DNA from: an uncultured Christensenellaceae bacterium
Lineage (GTDB): Bacteria; Bacillota; Clostridia; Christensenellales; UBA3700
Assembly (NCBI GenBank): GCA_910588545.1
Contig: CAJUOU010000001.1
Span: 426,723-490,722 of the forward strand
Length of the DNA stretch: 64,000 nt
Direction of reading: 5' to 3'
Made by a program: the position numbers and the translations under genes. The notes beneath the pieces were generated by a model. The model was not told the origin of the DNA. It ran no database searches and saw only the letters and a program-made list of their open reading frames with translations. Positions within the stretch are counted from its first letter, which is position 1, and every line of letters begins with the position of its first letter. Below are positions 27,107 through 35,886 of this stretch, piece by piece.

Positions 27107-28242
27107 CAGCGATTATTTATGCCGTTTTTATGGTTGCTTTGCTTATGAGTATAGTGTTATGCGGTATGTATAAAGGTAATTTACAGGAAATATCAAACAA
27201 TAACTTAATGCAAAATAACAGTAATTTATTGCAAAGTCAAATAGATAAAACTCAATCGGAGCCTACAGTAAATATTGGTGCTAAGTCCTCCTTTGCCGTA
27301 ATGGAAGGTGGAAGAAATATACTTTTACACTCCCAAAATGCCACTACAAGATTACCAATGGCATCCACAACCAAAATAATGACAGCGTATATCGCTTGTA
27401 CTAGTGGCAAATTAAATGATATGGTAACAGTACCTAAAGCTGCTGTCGGCGTTGAGGGGTCTAGCATATATTTGAAAGAGGGCGAAAAGTATAAGCTTAT
27501 CGATTTGGTATACGGTTTAATGTTACGCTCAGGTAATGATGCTGCTGATACTATTGCATTATATTTAGGCGGCAGTATAGAAAATTTTGCAAAAATGATG
27601 AATGATACTGCAAAATTAATGGGATTAAAACAGACCAATTTTGTAAATCCTCACGGACTTCATGACGATAATCATTTTACAAGTGCTTATGACTTAGCAT
27701 ATATTACTTGCGAAGCGTTAAAAAATCAAGACTTTGCAAATATTTGCAGTGCAAAATCGCATAAGTTCCAAATGTCTACAGGCGAGCATAAATGCTATGT
27801 AAACAAAAATAAACTGCTGAATTTGTATGACGATTGTATAGGTGTAAAAACAGGTTATACAAAAAAAGCAGGCAGATGTCTTGTATCCGCCGCTAAAAGA
27901 AATGGGGTTACTATTGTAAGCGTAGTTTTAAATCAATATGATATGTGGAATTTAAGTATGGCAAACTTAAATAAGGGATTTGAACAGACTCAAGGTGTTT
28001 TGCTTGCAAAAAGTGGCGAAGTTTTTGCAAAAATAAAAACTCCAAACGGAGAGTGTTTAAATTTAGGTTTTATAAATGATATATATTATAGTGCATTGAA
28101 AAATGAAAAATTAAATATTAGTTACGATATAACAATAAATAAAAATTTGCCTAATTCCGTTAAAATTGGAGAAATTGTAGGAGAAATTAAATTTTTTAAC
28201 GATAAACACTTGCTTTTTACCGAAAAAATCTATACTATTTAA
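27055..28242 (+). CDS. dacF: D-alanyl-D-alanine carboxypeptidase (DacF/PBP5 type)
   Basis: A 395-residue low-molecular-mass penicillin-binding protein that trims the terminal D-Ala of peptidoglycan stem peptides. An N-terminal membrane helix (IIYAVFMVALLMSIVLCGM) acts as signal or anchor. The serine active site is complete: STTK (Ser104-Lys107), SGN and KTG in GVKTGYTKKAGRCLV. A C-terminal beta domain follows (about 310-395). The start lies within the last codons of ytfJ, behind GGGAG. Linkage to ytfJ fits a role in cell-envelope or spore-cortex remodelling. Confidence 0.93.
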   Translation: MVGFDFSKFKTNKRQKITAIIYAVFMVALLMSIVLCGMYKGNLQEISNNNLMQNNSNLLQSQIDKTQSEPTVNIGAKSSFAVMEGGRNILLHSQNATTRLPMASTTKIMTAYIACTSGKLNDMVTVPKAAVGVEGSSIYLKEGEKYKLIDLVYGLMLRSGNDAADTIALYLGGSIENFAKMMNDTAKLMGLKQTNFVNPHGLHDDNHFTSAYDLAYITCEALKNQDFANICSAKSHKFQMSTGEHKCYVNKNKLLNLYDDCIGVKTGYTKKAGRCLVSAAKRNGVTIVSVVLNQYDMWNLSMANLNKGFEQTQGVLLAKSGEVFAKIKTPNGECLNLGFINDIYYSALKNEKLNISYDITINKNLPNSVKIGEIVGEIKFFNDKHLLFTEKIYTI

Positions 28243-28315
28243 TAGGTGGATATTAAATTTAACTTTCCGCCATAGTATATAGGTTTTTGCCTATTACAGA
28301 TTAACTAGGAGAAAT

Positions 28316-29035
28316 ATGGCAAGATTAGAAAGATTGAACAAATACTTGGCAGAGTGCGGTGTTGCATCAAGACGCGGTGCAGACCAAGTAATAGCTGACG
28401 GAAGAGTTAAAATTAACGGAAAAACAGTTACCGAATTTGGAACTAAGGTAAATATATACAATGATACTGTTGCAGTTGACGATGTTATTTGCAAACCTAA
28501 CAACAAAAGCGTAGTGATTATGTTTAACAAACCAAAAGGTTGTGTAACCACTACAAGTGACGAAAAAGGTAGAAAAACTATTTACGATTATATCGATATA
28601 ACTTCTCCTAGATTATTCCCAATAGGTAGGCTTGACTACGATTCCGAGGGATTGCTATTGCTTACAAATGACGGAAACTTAGCAAATAAAATAACTCATC
28701 CAAGCTACGAAATTACTAAAACGTATTTGGTAAAAGTAGCAGGAGAAATGCCGGAACATAAGCTTGCACAATTACGTAAAGGAGTTATGGTAGACGGCAG
28801 CATTACAAAGCGTTCAAAAGTAAAATTACTAGAGTTTAAGGACGGAATTTCAAGGCTAGAGGTTACGATAAGCGAGGGTAGAAACAGGCAAGTAAGAAAA
28901 ATGTTCCAAGCGGTTGAGCGAGAAGTAATATTTTTAAAGCGAGTTGCAATCGGGGATTTAAGGCTAGGCGGATTGTCACGTGGCGGCTATAGATATTTGA
29001 ACGAATATGAGCTTGAGTATTTGAAAAATTTATAA
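28316..29035 (+). CDS. rluB: pseudouridine synthase, RluB/RsuA family
   Basis: A 239-residue enzyme with an N-terminal S4 RNA-binding domain (RLNKYLAECGVASRRGADQVI) and the catalytic GRLDYDSEGLLLLTNDG motif with its Asp. The family modifies rRNA: RluB makes pseudouridine 2605 in 23S rRNA and RsuA acts on 16S. The length and the ISEGRNRQVRKMFQAVE segment are shared by both, and RluB is the usual Firmicutes member, often near scpAB. The start follows AGGAGA. Confidence 0.9.
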   Translation: MARLERLNKYLAECGVASRRGADQVIADGRVKINGKTVTEFGTKVNIYNDTVAVDDVICKPNNKSVVIMFNKPKGCVTTTSDEKGRKTIYDYIDITSPRLFPIGRLDYDSEGLLLLTNDGNLANKITHPSYEITKTYLVKVAGEMPEHKLAQLRKGVMVDGSITKRSKVKLLEFKDGISRLEVTISEGRNRQVRKMFQAVEREVIFLKRVAIGDLRLGGLSRGGYRYLNEYELEYLKNL

Positions 29036-29130
29036 TTTGCAAATAATATAAATAATAGTTTTTTTGATTTTATAGATATATACAAACTTAAATCAAATAA
29101 AACCTCTTAATATAAAAATATTTTAACAAA

Positions 29131-29171
29131 AAATAACAACCATATCCAAAAGATATGGTTGTTATTTTTTA
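29131..29171. terminator. bidirectional terminator
   Basis: The stem AACAACCATATC/GATATGGTTGTT has A and T runs on its two sides, so it serves both the rluB operon and the convergent PadR gene, whose stop codon it overlaps. Confidence 0.88.
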
Positions 29172-30680
29172 TTTTAAGTGATATGTTTTTACCTTAAATA
29201 GTAGTGCGAAGATTACTACGGAAAGAGGTAATAACACAAGAGAACATGTTGGTATGACGATAGCAGGTATATATTCTTGAGGTTTTGTTGGGTTTATTCC
29301 CGCAACAAAAAACGAAATTATTAAAATCAATACCAAAAATCCTATCATTAATATAATAGCAGATAACATTGCATTGTTCAGTGTCAAATTATTACGCTTT
29401 TTCCTAAGTGGAGATTTGCTCCAAATTATTGTACAAGCAATAGGTAATATTAAACCCAAAACGGCAAATCCCAAAGAATATTGCCACATTACGCCAGCAT
29501 TTTGACCGCTTAGATAGGATATCAAGATAAATATCGCATAAACTGCATAAGTTATCCATGACCAATCGCGTAAAAGTTTGTTAGAATAGTAAAATTTGCC
29601 CGAATAATATGTAACCGTATTTGATTTTTGATAGCGCCTTAATTTAATATTTTTGCTTTCCAATGCTTGTTGCAAGTCATTCATAGTCATTTCGCTGTCA
29701 AAATCATCAAATAAATTGTTTGTTATTGCACTTTTATCGTTGTTAGCGTTAGCATTTTCTTCAAGCACTCCCTCAATCAATCCAACATAATCGATATTGT
29801 CGTCAATATAATCGTTATGGTTTATTTGGCTTTTTGGTTGAGAGTAGCTATTGTAGCTGCTGTCTTGAAAGTAGTAGTCGTCTTCGGTAAATTGAGTGCT
29901 ACTTACGTGATAGTTATTATATTCTTCCGTAAATTCTTCGTCAGGAATAACATTTTCGGCAGTTGTAGAATATTCTTTATTTTCAATGTCGTCTACATCA
30001 TTGACTTGGTTATTTCCCGAAGTATCATTAGTAATTTCTTTGTTAGTAGCATCGTTAGCTATTATAGGAACCTCGTCTTTGATTATGTAACTCTCTTTTA
30101 TAATCGATTTATCGGCATTATCATATACGGCAACATTGTTGTTATCTTCAACATCTTCCTCATTATCTTGCATTTCTTGAGGTGAGTAGTTATCTATTTT
30201 AGCACCCGTATTTCTATCAATGTAAACAGGTTTTTCAACTTCTACATATTTTATTACTACTTTTTCTTCAGTTTCTTTTTTTGTTCGTTTAGTTAAGGGT
30301 CTGAAATCTGCCGGCTCAAAAGGTTTTTCGCTGTCTTTATCAAATTGTTTATCGGATAGCAATTTATCGATAATTGTTCTTGCAAATTCCCATTGATTTT
30401 GGTCTGCCTCTAAAAAAGCTCTACCATCATCGGTCAATCTGTAATACGTACGGTTTGCACCTTTTGTTTCTTCCCCCGGGTAGGAAAGTATAAGCCCTTG
30501 AGATTCCAACCTTTTTAAACTACTATATAGTGTAGGTTGTTTTACAGTATATAAATCATCACTCAGATTCTTTATTTCATTTAATATTTCCAAGCCGTAT
30601 TTATCGTCATTTTGAAGAGTTCTCAAAATGATTGTATCCATATGGCTTCTTATCAAATCTATATTTGTATTGTTATCCAT
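29169..30680 (-). CDS. PadR-type regulator with C-terminal four-helix membrane domain
   Basis: A 503-residue protein of unusual architecture. Residues 1-110 are a PadR winged helix-turn-helix (TIILRTLQNDDKYGLEIL, QPTLYSSLKRLESQGLI, NRTYYRLTDDGRAFL). About 110-360 is an acidic, Asn-rich, probably disordered linker. About 370-500 has four hydrophobic helices. Ordinary PadR regulators end in a dimerisation helix after about 110-180 residues, so this one should be tethered to the membrane. It is monocistronic behind a strong promoter with a dyad just downstream, so it may repress itself. Its other targets are unknown. Confidence 0.88.
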   Translation of the reverse strand: MDNNTNIDLIRSHMDTIILRTLQNDDKYGLEILNEIKNLSDDLYTVKQPTLYSSLKRLESQGLILSYPGEETKGANRTYYRLTDDGRAFLEADQNQWEFARTIIDKLLSDKQFDKDSEKPFEPADFRPLTKRTKKETEEKVVIKYVEVEKPVYIDRNTGAKIDNYSPQEMQDNEEDVEDNNNVAVYDNADKSIIKESYIIKDEVPIIANDATNKEITNDTSGNNQVNDVDDIENKEYSTTAENVIPDEEFTEEYNNYHVSSTQFTEDDYYFQDSSYNSYSQPKSQINHNDYIDDNIDYVGLIEGVLEENANANNDKSAITNNLFDDFDSEMTMNDLQQALESKNIKLRRYQKSNTVTYYSGKFYYSNKLLRDWSWITYAVYAIFILISYLSGQNAGVMWQYSLGFAVLGLILPIACTIIWSKSPLRKKRNNLTLNNAMLSAIILMIGFLVLILIISFFVAGINPTKPQEYIPAIVIPTCSLVLLPLSVVIFALLFKVKTYHLK

Positions 30681-30719
30681 AAAGTCTCCTTATAAGATTT
30701 TGCTTATATTGTGCCATCA

Positions 30720-30739
30720 ACTAATTTGTTTATATTAGT
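30720..30739. promoter_or_regulatory. inverted repeat, candidate PadR operator
   Basis: ACTAAT-N8-ATTAGT lies between the -10 box and the start codon of the PadR gene, over roughly +7 to +26. An 8-base spacer between half-sites is typical of PadR operators (ATGT-N8-ACAT class), though the half-site here differs. Confidence 0.5.
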
Positions 30740-30752
30740 AATTTACTTTATA

Positions 30753-30781
30753 ATTATAATATAAATTTATAAAAAAGTCAA
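30753..30781 (-). promoter_or_regulatory. strong promoter of the PadR gene
   Basis: On the minus strand TTGACT and a perfect TATAAT are 17 bases apart, about 70 bases before the start codon. Confidence 0.75.
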
Positions 30782-31672
30782 CATATTAGTAAAAATAATT
30801 ATATTTTAAGCTGTTTTTCATAATAATAGGGGAGTATAACGGAAAAAATTAGAAAAAAATTAATCGTATGCTAATTGCAAAAAAATTTTTTTCAATATTA
30901 ATTTATCTTTACGGGGATGATATCGCTAAACTGTTGATTTTATTGGCTTTTTTGAGGGAATTAAGATATTTCTATAGGTAAAACTCCCTTTTTAACTATT
31001 CGCAAAAGACAAGTTTAACGAAATGTAGAGGGTAAAAAACGTGTTTTTATGCGTACTTAATCATATTTTTGCAAATATTTTTTTAAATTTTCATAAATTT
31101 TTATAAATATATGATTATATTACAATTTTTTCATATATTAATCTATTAAGTATTATTTATTCGACAAAATATAAAATTATTATTTATGGCGTTCTTAAAA
31201 TTGATTATGTTATTTAGTGTATGTTATTGTTTATAAAAATTTAGTTTCAAACTGCAAAATATACTTTTAGTGATAATGTATCGTAAAAATAATTAATTTT
31301 AAAATTTTTTCGCAATTAGCTTTTGATAAATTATTTTTGCTATAATTTGTGTTTATATTATTTGCCTTACATATTTAAGGACATAAATCGCGTTATAAAA
31401 TGCTTAGTGTGTCAAATATCTGCCTTATACACAATCATTTAATAATTAATTAAATTGCTTATAAAGTAAAACGAAAAATTAAAAAAGTTATGTTTGATTT
31501 CAACATTTAATAATTGAATGAAATTTTACTTTTTATATTGTTGTAAGTATTTCGCGCATTTTGTGCATTAAATAGCTGATTTCGTAATCTTTATTTGTAA
31601 AACTAAAGTATGCTATACTCTAATTTAATTATTTACTACTTTAACAAAATTATTTATGTTTTGCGAAAAGTA
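30782..31672. other. 0.9-kb AT-rich gene-free stretch
   Basis: No frame with a ribosome binding site, tRNA, terminator or known riboswitch is recognisable on either strand. There are many short AT repeats and a less AT-rich patch at about 30900-31050. I looked for a dif-like site, because a tyrosine recombinase follows, and found no convincing 11-6-11 match. Confidence 0.5.
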
Positions 31673-31701
31673 TTGAAATATTATTTGATTTATGTTACAA
31701 T
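31673..31701 (+). promoter_or_regulatory. promoter placed for a leaderless xer mRNA
   Basis: TTGAAA and TACAAT are 17 bases apart, and the -10 box ends only six bases before the ATG at 31708. Transcription would begin at or next to the start codon. No Shine-Dalgarno sequence is present. Confidence 0.6.
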
Positions 31702-31707
31702 AAATTT

Positions 31708-32772
31708 ATGGAAAAAACTTATTTTGATGAACGTAGGCTTGATAGCGAAAATAAAATAAAGCAATTACTTTTTGAACTCCCGGAATTTGCGGAGGACTTT
31801 TTTGTTGGAATTGAAACTACAACCTCGCCTTTAACTCGTTTAGGATATGCTCGTGATTTGTTGATTTTTTTTGATTATTTGTATACAAATTCACGTAAAT
31901 TTTATGGATTGGACAAAGACAGCTTTACTTTATCACATTTAAATAAAGTCGAAGCTTTTGATATTGAAAAATTTATTTCCTATTTGACTCACTATATATA
32001 TAACGGCAAGGAATACACTAATTCACTATCTGCAAAATCAAGAAAATTAGCCTCAATTAGGAGTTTCTTTAAATATATGTACAATAAAGACTTGATTGAC
32101 GGCAATGTTGCATCAAAGGTAGATATGCCTAAACTGCACGAAAAACCTATAATTAGGCTTGAGCAACAAGAAGTTTTTGATATTTTGGATATTGCTGATA
32201 ACGGAACTTCTCTATCCCCTAAGCAAAAAGTTTATCATGAGTTAAATCGCTTGCGTGATATCGCGATTTTATCATTGTTTTTAGGTACAGGTATTCGTAT
32301 AAGCGAATTAGTAGGCATTGATATTGACGATATTGACTTTTATACCAATTCTTTTAAAGTGACTCGAAAAGGTGGAAATCAATCCATATTGTATTTTAAT
32401 GACGATGTTTCGCTTGCACTATTGGAATATTTTGAAAAAAGGCAGCAACTTAATGCTGTGCCAAATGACGAAAAAGCTTTCTTTTTAAGTATGCAAAATA
32501 AAAGAATAAGCGTACGTAGCGTTGAATTATTAGTTAAAAAATACGCAAAAATCGTTTCTCCATTAAAACATATTACCCCACACAAATTGCGTAGCACTTT
32601 TGGTACTAACCTTTATCGTACAACAAAAGATATTTATGTTGTTGCAGAACTTTTAGGACATAAAGATGTTAATGTAACTAAAAAACATTATGCCGATATT
32701 AGTGAAGAAATAAAGAAAGAAGCTTCTAAACAAGTTAGTATTCGTGAAAATCCTACGAAATTTGATGAATAA
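31708..32772 (+). CDS. tyrosine recombinase (XerC/XerD family)
   Basis: A 354-residue site-specific recombinase. The N-terminal SAM-like core-binding domain includes TRLGYARDLLIFFDYL. The catalytic domain holds the Arg in GTGIRISELVGID, the Lys hairpin (VTRKGGNQSILYF), HKLR, LLGHKDVNVTKKHY and the nucleophile Tyr328. It is about 50 residues longer than typical XerC/D. It has no partner integrase genes or cargo nearby, so it is a candidate for the chromosomal Xer protein, acting in dimer resolution, rather than a phage integrase. It is apparently leaderless. Confidence 0.9.
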   Translation: MEKTYFDERRLDSENKIKQLLFELPEFAEDFFVGIETTTSPLTRLGYARDLLIFFDYLYTNSRKFYGLDKDSFTLSHLNKVEAFDIEKFISYLTHYIYNGKEYTNSLSAKSRKLASIRSFFKYMYNKDLIDGNVASKVDMPKLHEKPIIRLEQQEVFDILDIADNGTSLSPKQKVYHELNRLRDIAILSLFLGTGIRISELVGIDIDDIDFYTNSFKVTRKGGNQSILYFNDDVSLALLEYFEKRQQLNAVPNDEKAFFLSMQNKRISVRSVELLVKKYAKIVSPLKHITPHKLRSTFGTNLYRTTKDIYVVAELLGHKDVNVTKKHYADISEEIKKEASKQVSIRENPTKFDE

Positions 32773-32892
32773 TTTTAATTTATAAATATTGATTTTTAAC
32801 ATGTTTTTTAGTATTGATTTTTTTGCATAAATTTTATAACTTATGTATACATTTTTAAAAGTTAAATTTTAACTTTTTATATCGGTTTTTGT

Positions 32893-32939
32893 GGCTTTAA
32901 AATTGATATTTGAATCTGAATTTTAAAGCCAAATTTTTT
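32893..32939 (+). terminator. terminator of the recombinase gene
   Basis: A perfect 12-bp stem, GGCTTTAAAATT/AATTTTAAAGCC, with a 14-base loop is followed by AAATTTTTT. The gap before it (32773-32892) shows nothing else. Confidence 0.75.
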
Positions 32940-33075
32940 AAATTTGATTTTTTTAAAGTATTATTTATACATTAGTATAAAAAGGATTTTTAGTTAACTT
33001 ATTTTGAAACAAACAGAATATTTATTTGATACAAGTTTAGAAAATATACGATGTGATTTTAATAAGGAGAATTAT

Positions 33076-33618
33076 ATGGAACATTTAGGAACACAAAAAA
33101 TAGAAACAAATAGGTTGATTTTACGAAAAATTGAAATTAAAGATTCTCAAGACCTTTGTGAACTTCTAAATGATGAAAAAGTGCAAAAATTTCTTGCAGG
33201 TATACCTGAAAACTATACATTAAAAATGGCTGAAAACTATATTTGCAATATATTGTCAAATAGTTATATGAAAAAAGATTATTATGACTGGGGTATTGAA
33301 GATATAAAAACACATAAACTCATTGGAAGAATATCTGTTTATAAACTTGATGATTATCGTAGGATGGCTAATTTAGTTTGGTATATTATCCCAAACGTTA
33401 GATGTAATGGCTTTATGACTGAAGCAGGAACATCTGTTGTTAAATTTTTGCAAAATATAGGTTTTGAAAGAATTGAAGCTTTTGCCAATGTTGAAAATGT
33501 TGCAAGTATCAAAGTTATGGAAAAGATTGGAATGCAATATGAAGGCATATTAAGAAAATATGATTGTAGAAGAGATGGTAGTCTATATGATGCAAAAATG
33601 TATTCAATAATTAAATAA
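33076..33618 (+). CDS. GNAT N-acetyltransferase, RimJ/RimL type
   Basis: A 180-residue acetyltransferase with IETNRLILRKIEIKDS at the N-terminus, LAGIPENYTLKMAENYI, a shortened acetyl-CoA loop (NGFMTEAGTSVV) and the NVASIKVMEKIGMQYEGILR end. The start is the ATG at 33076, behind AAGGAG; a frame open from a TTG at 33004 has no binding site. It resembles the GNAT at 3.1 kb in layout but is clearly different in sequence. Its substrate is unknown. It sits alone between two terminators. Confidence 0.88.
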   Translation: MEHLGTQKIETNRLILRKIEIKDSQDLCELLNDEKVQKFLAGIPENYTLKMAENYICNILSNSYMKKDYYDWGIEDIKTHKLIGRISVYKLDDYRRMANLVWYIIPNVRCNGFMTEAGTSVVKFLQNIGFERIEAFANVENVASIKVMEKIGMQYEGILRKYDCRRDGSLYDAKMYSIIK

Positions 33619-33671
33619 AAATTTATAGTATAAAATTTATAAACATTTTTTTATTTATAAATATACTTGTA

Positions 33672-33704
33672 AAAACGAACCAAGTTGCTTTTGGTTCGTT
33701 TTAT
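33672..33704. terminator. bidirectional terminator
   Basis: AAAACGAACCAA/TTGGTTCGTTTT with a 7-base loop lies between the convergent GNAT and ynbB genes, with A/T runs on both sides. Confidence 0.88.
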
Positions 33705-33729
33705 CTTTTATTTTAATTATAAATAATTT

Positions 33730-34974
33730 TTATAAATTTTTATTTTTAAGTAATTCTGACACACACATTATGACAGCAATTTTTACATGTTCGTAAGTTA
33801 AACCGCCTTGAACGTAAGCTATATATGGTTCTTTTATAGGCGAATCCGCAGATAATTCGATACTGCTTCCGGCAACAAAAGTACCGGCAGCCATAATTAC
33901 TTGATTGTCATAGCCCGGCATATCCCAAGGCAAAGGCAAAACATTGCTATCTATTGGTGATGCTTTTTGAATCATTTGAATAAAACTTATTAATTCATCT
34001 TTAGTATTAAATTTAATTGAACGCACAGTATCATTACATTTTGCAGTTGGATTTGGGCATACCTGATATCCTAAATCGCTAAATACTTGACCAAATAAAG
34101 CACTTCCTTTGGTAGCATTCATTGTAGTGTGCGGAGCTAAAAAAATACCTTGATAAAACTGTTGATAGCCGCCTGTATAAGACCCAATTTCCATGCCTAT
34201 TGACGGCGATGTCAATCTGTAGGCAATTTGAGATATTACATTTTCTTTTCCTGCAATATATCCGCCTGTAGGAGCAATTCCGCCGCCCGGATTTTTTATC
34301 AAAGAGCCCACCATAATATCGGCGTTAACATCGCTTGGCTCAATTATATCCATAAATTCGCCATAGCAATTATCAACCATTATAGTAATATTTTTATCTA
34401 TATCTTTAATGTATTTAATAGCTTTTCCGATTTTTTCAACCGATAAAGCATCTCTCCATTCGTAACCTCTGGAGCGACCAATAAAAATCAATTTAGGTTT
34501 TTCGGTTTCGATGGATTTATTTATCGCATCAAAATCGAAATCGTTGTTTTTTAAAGCAATTTGCTCATAAGTTACACCAAAATCTTTTAATGAGCCGATA
34601 TTTTCTCCTTGAATTACAGACATTAAAGTATCGTAAGGTGCTCCGGATATTGCAAGCATTTTGTCGTTAGGACGCAAAACACCAAACAAAGCAAGTGTCA
34701 AAGCATGAGTTCCTGATGCAATAAGAGGCGACACTATAGCAGCCTCGGTGTGAAAAATATCGGCAAAAATTTTGCACAATGTATCTCTGCCAATGTCATC
34801 ATAACCATATCCTGTTGTAGCGGAAAAATGTCTTAATGCAACGCTATTGTTTTGAAAAGCTTCCAAAACTTTTTTTTGATTTAAAAATGCAACATTTTCA
34901 AGTTCTGCAAAAAAATCTTTCAATTTTTCCTCTGCATCATTTACTATTTTTAAAACTTTTGAATCAAAATTCAT
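33730..34974 (-). CDS. ynbB: YnbB/aluminium-resistance family PLP enzyme (methionine gamma-lyase-like)
   Basis: A 414-residue PLP-dependent enzyme of the Cys/Met metabolism fold. The PLP lysine lies in GSLIKNPGGGIAPTGGYIAGK, and the family marks YGYDDIGRDTL, PLIASGTHAL and RSRGYEWR are present. The family was named for aluminium resistance; a C-S lyase reaction is suggested by its relatives but the true substrate is unsettled. Its location next to miaA matches Bacillus (miaA-hfq-ynbB), here without hfq. The start follows GGAGA. It is the last gene of the leftward operon. Confidence 0.9.
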   Translation of the reverse strand: MNFDSKVLKIVNDAEEKLKDFFAELENVAFLNQKKVLEAFQNNSVALRHFSATTGYGYDDIGRDTLCKIFADIFHTEAAIVSPLIASGTHALTLALFGVLRPNDKMLAISGAPYDTLMSVIQGENIGSLKDFGVTYEQIALKNNDFDFDAINKSIETEKPKLIFIGRSRGYEWRDALSVEKIGKAIKYIKDIDKNITIMVDNCYGEFMDIIEPSDVNADIMVGSLIKNPGGGIAPTGGYIAGKENVISQIAYRLTSPSIGMEIGSYTGGYQQFYQGIFLAPHTTMNATKGSALFGQVFSDLGYQVCPNPTAKCNDTVRSIKFNTKDELISFIQMIQKASPIDSNVLPLPWDMPGYDNQVIMAAGTFVAGSSIELSADSPIKEPYIAYVQGGLTYEHVKIAVIMCVSELLKNKNL

Positions 34975-34994
34975 ATTTTCTCCTAAAATATATC

Positions 34995-35885
34995 TTATAA
35001 ATTAAATTTTTCAATTAGTTGGTCTTTTGTTAGATTCTTTGCAAATTCGTATCTTTTAAACCAAGTAATTTGCCTTTTTGCATAATGTCTAGAATTTAAA
35101 ATAATCTCATTTTTTACTTGCTCTAAGGTAATTTTTCCGTCAAAATATCCTTTAAATTCCTTATATCCTATGCCTTGCATACTTTGCATATTAAAATCAC
35201 AACCGCTGTCTAATAAAAATTTGACTTCTTTCTCAAGCCCAAAATCCATCATAATATTAACACGTTTTGCTATATTTTCATACAATACTTGTCTGTCATT
35301 ATCCAAAACGTAAAAATCAATATCATATTGCAGTATTTTATCACTTTTTGCACTTTCCGTTTTGCTATTGCCTGTTATTTTATAAATTTCCAACGCTCGA
35401 ATAAGCCTTTTTGTATTGTTAGGATGTATTTTTTGTGCATCAACAGGGTCGATTTGTTTTAATTTGTCATGTAAGTAATTAGGACCGTATTTTTCCAATT
35501 CCTCATAAAGTTTTTGTTTGATTGTATCGTCTGATTTTGCACTTCCAAAAGTAAACGGATAAATCAAACATTCGTAATAAAGCCCTGTGCCACCTACTAA
35601 AATTGGTAATTTGCCACGATTTGAAATATCATCTATAGCATTTTTTGCAAGCAAAACAAAATCTGACACACTAAATGGTACGTTTGGCTCAACAATATCT
35701 ATTAAATGATGAGGGATATTTTCCATTTCTTCTTGCGAAACTTTAGCAGTTCCTATATCCATACCTTTATATATTTGCATGGAATCCATTGAAATTATCT
35801 CGCCGTTTAGTTTTTTTGCAAGTTTAACGGCAACGGAACTTTTTCCGCTTGCGGTAGGACCGGCAATAGCTAATAGTTTTTGCAT
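34995..35885 (-). CDS. miaA: tRNA dimethylallyltransferase
   Basis: A 296-residue enzyme that adds a dimethylallyl group to A37 of tRNAs reading UNN codons. The P-loop GPTASGKSS, DSMQIYKGMDIGTAK, PHHLIDIV, GGTGLYYECL and RHYAKRQITWFKR are the family marks. I place the start at the ATG at 35885, just after the mutL stop; a frame opening at 35915 would add ten residues before the P-loop that the family lacks. MiaB, the next enzyme of the same modification, is encoded at the other end of the operon. Confidence 0.95.
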   Translation of the reverse strand: MQKLLAIAGPTASGKSSVAVKLAKKLNGEIISMDSMQIYKGMDIGTAKVSQEEMENIPHHLIDIVEPNVPFSVSDFVLLAKNAIDDISNRGKLPILVGGTGLYYECLIYPFTFGSAKSDDTIKQKLYEELEKYGPNYLHDKLKQIDPVDAQKIHPNNTKRLIRALEIYKITGNSKTESAKSDKILQYDIDFYVLDNDRQVLYENIAKRVNIMMDFGLEKEVKFLLDSGCDFNMQSMQGIGYKEFKGYFDGKITLEQVKNEIILNSRHYAKRQITWFKRYEFAKNLTKDQLIEKFNL

Positions 35886-35886
35886 A

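Noticed and set aside
31549..31578. GCGCAT...TGCATTAAAT as a possible dif site near the recombinase
   Set aside because: Only a loose resemblance to dif; the two 11-base arms and 6-base centre do not line up.
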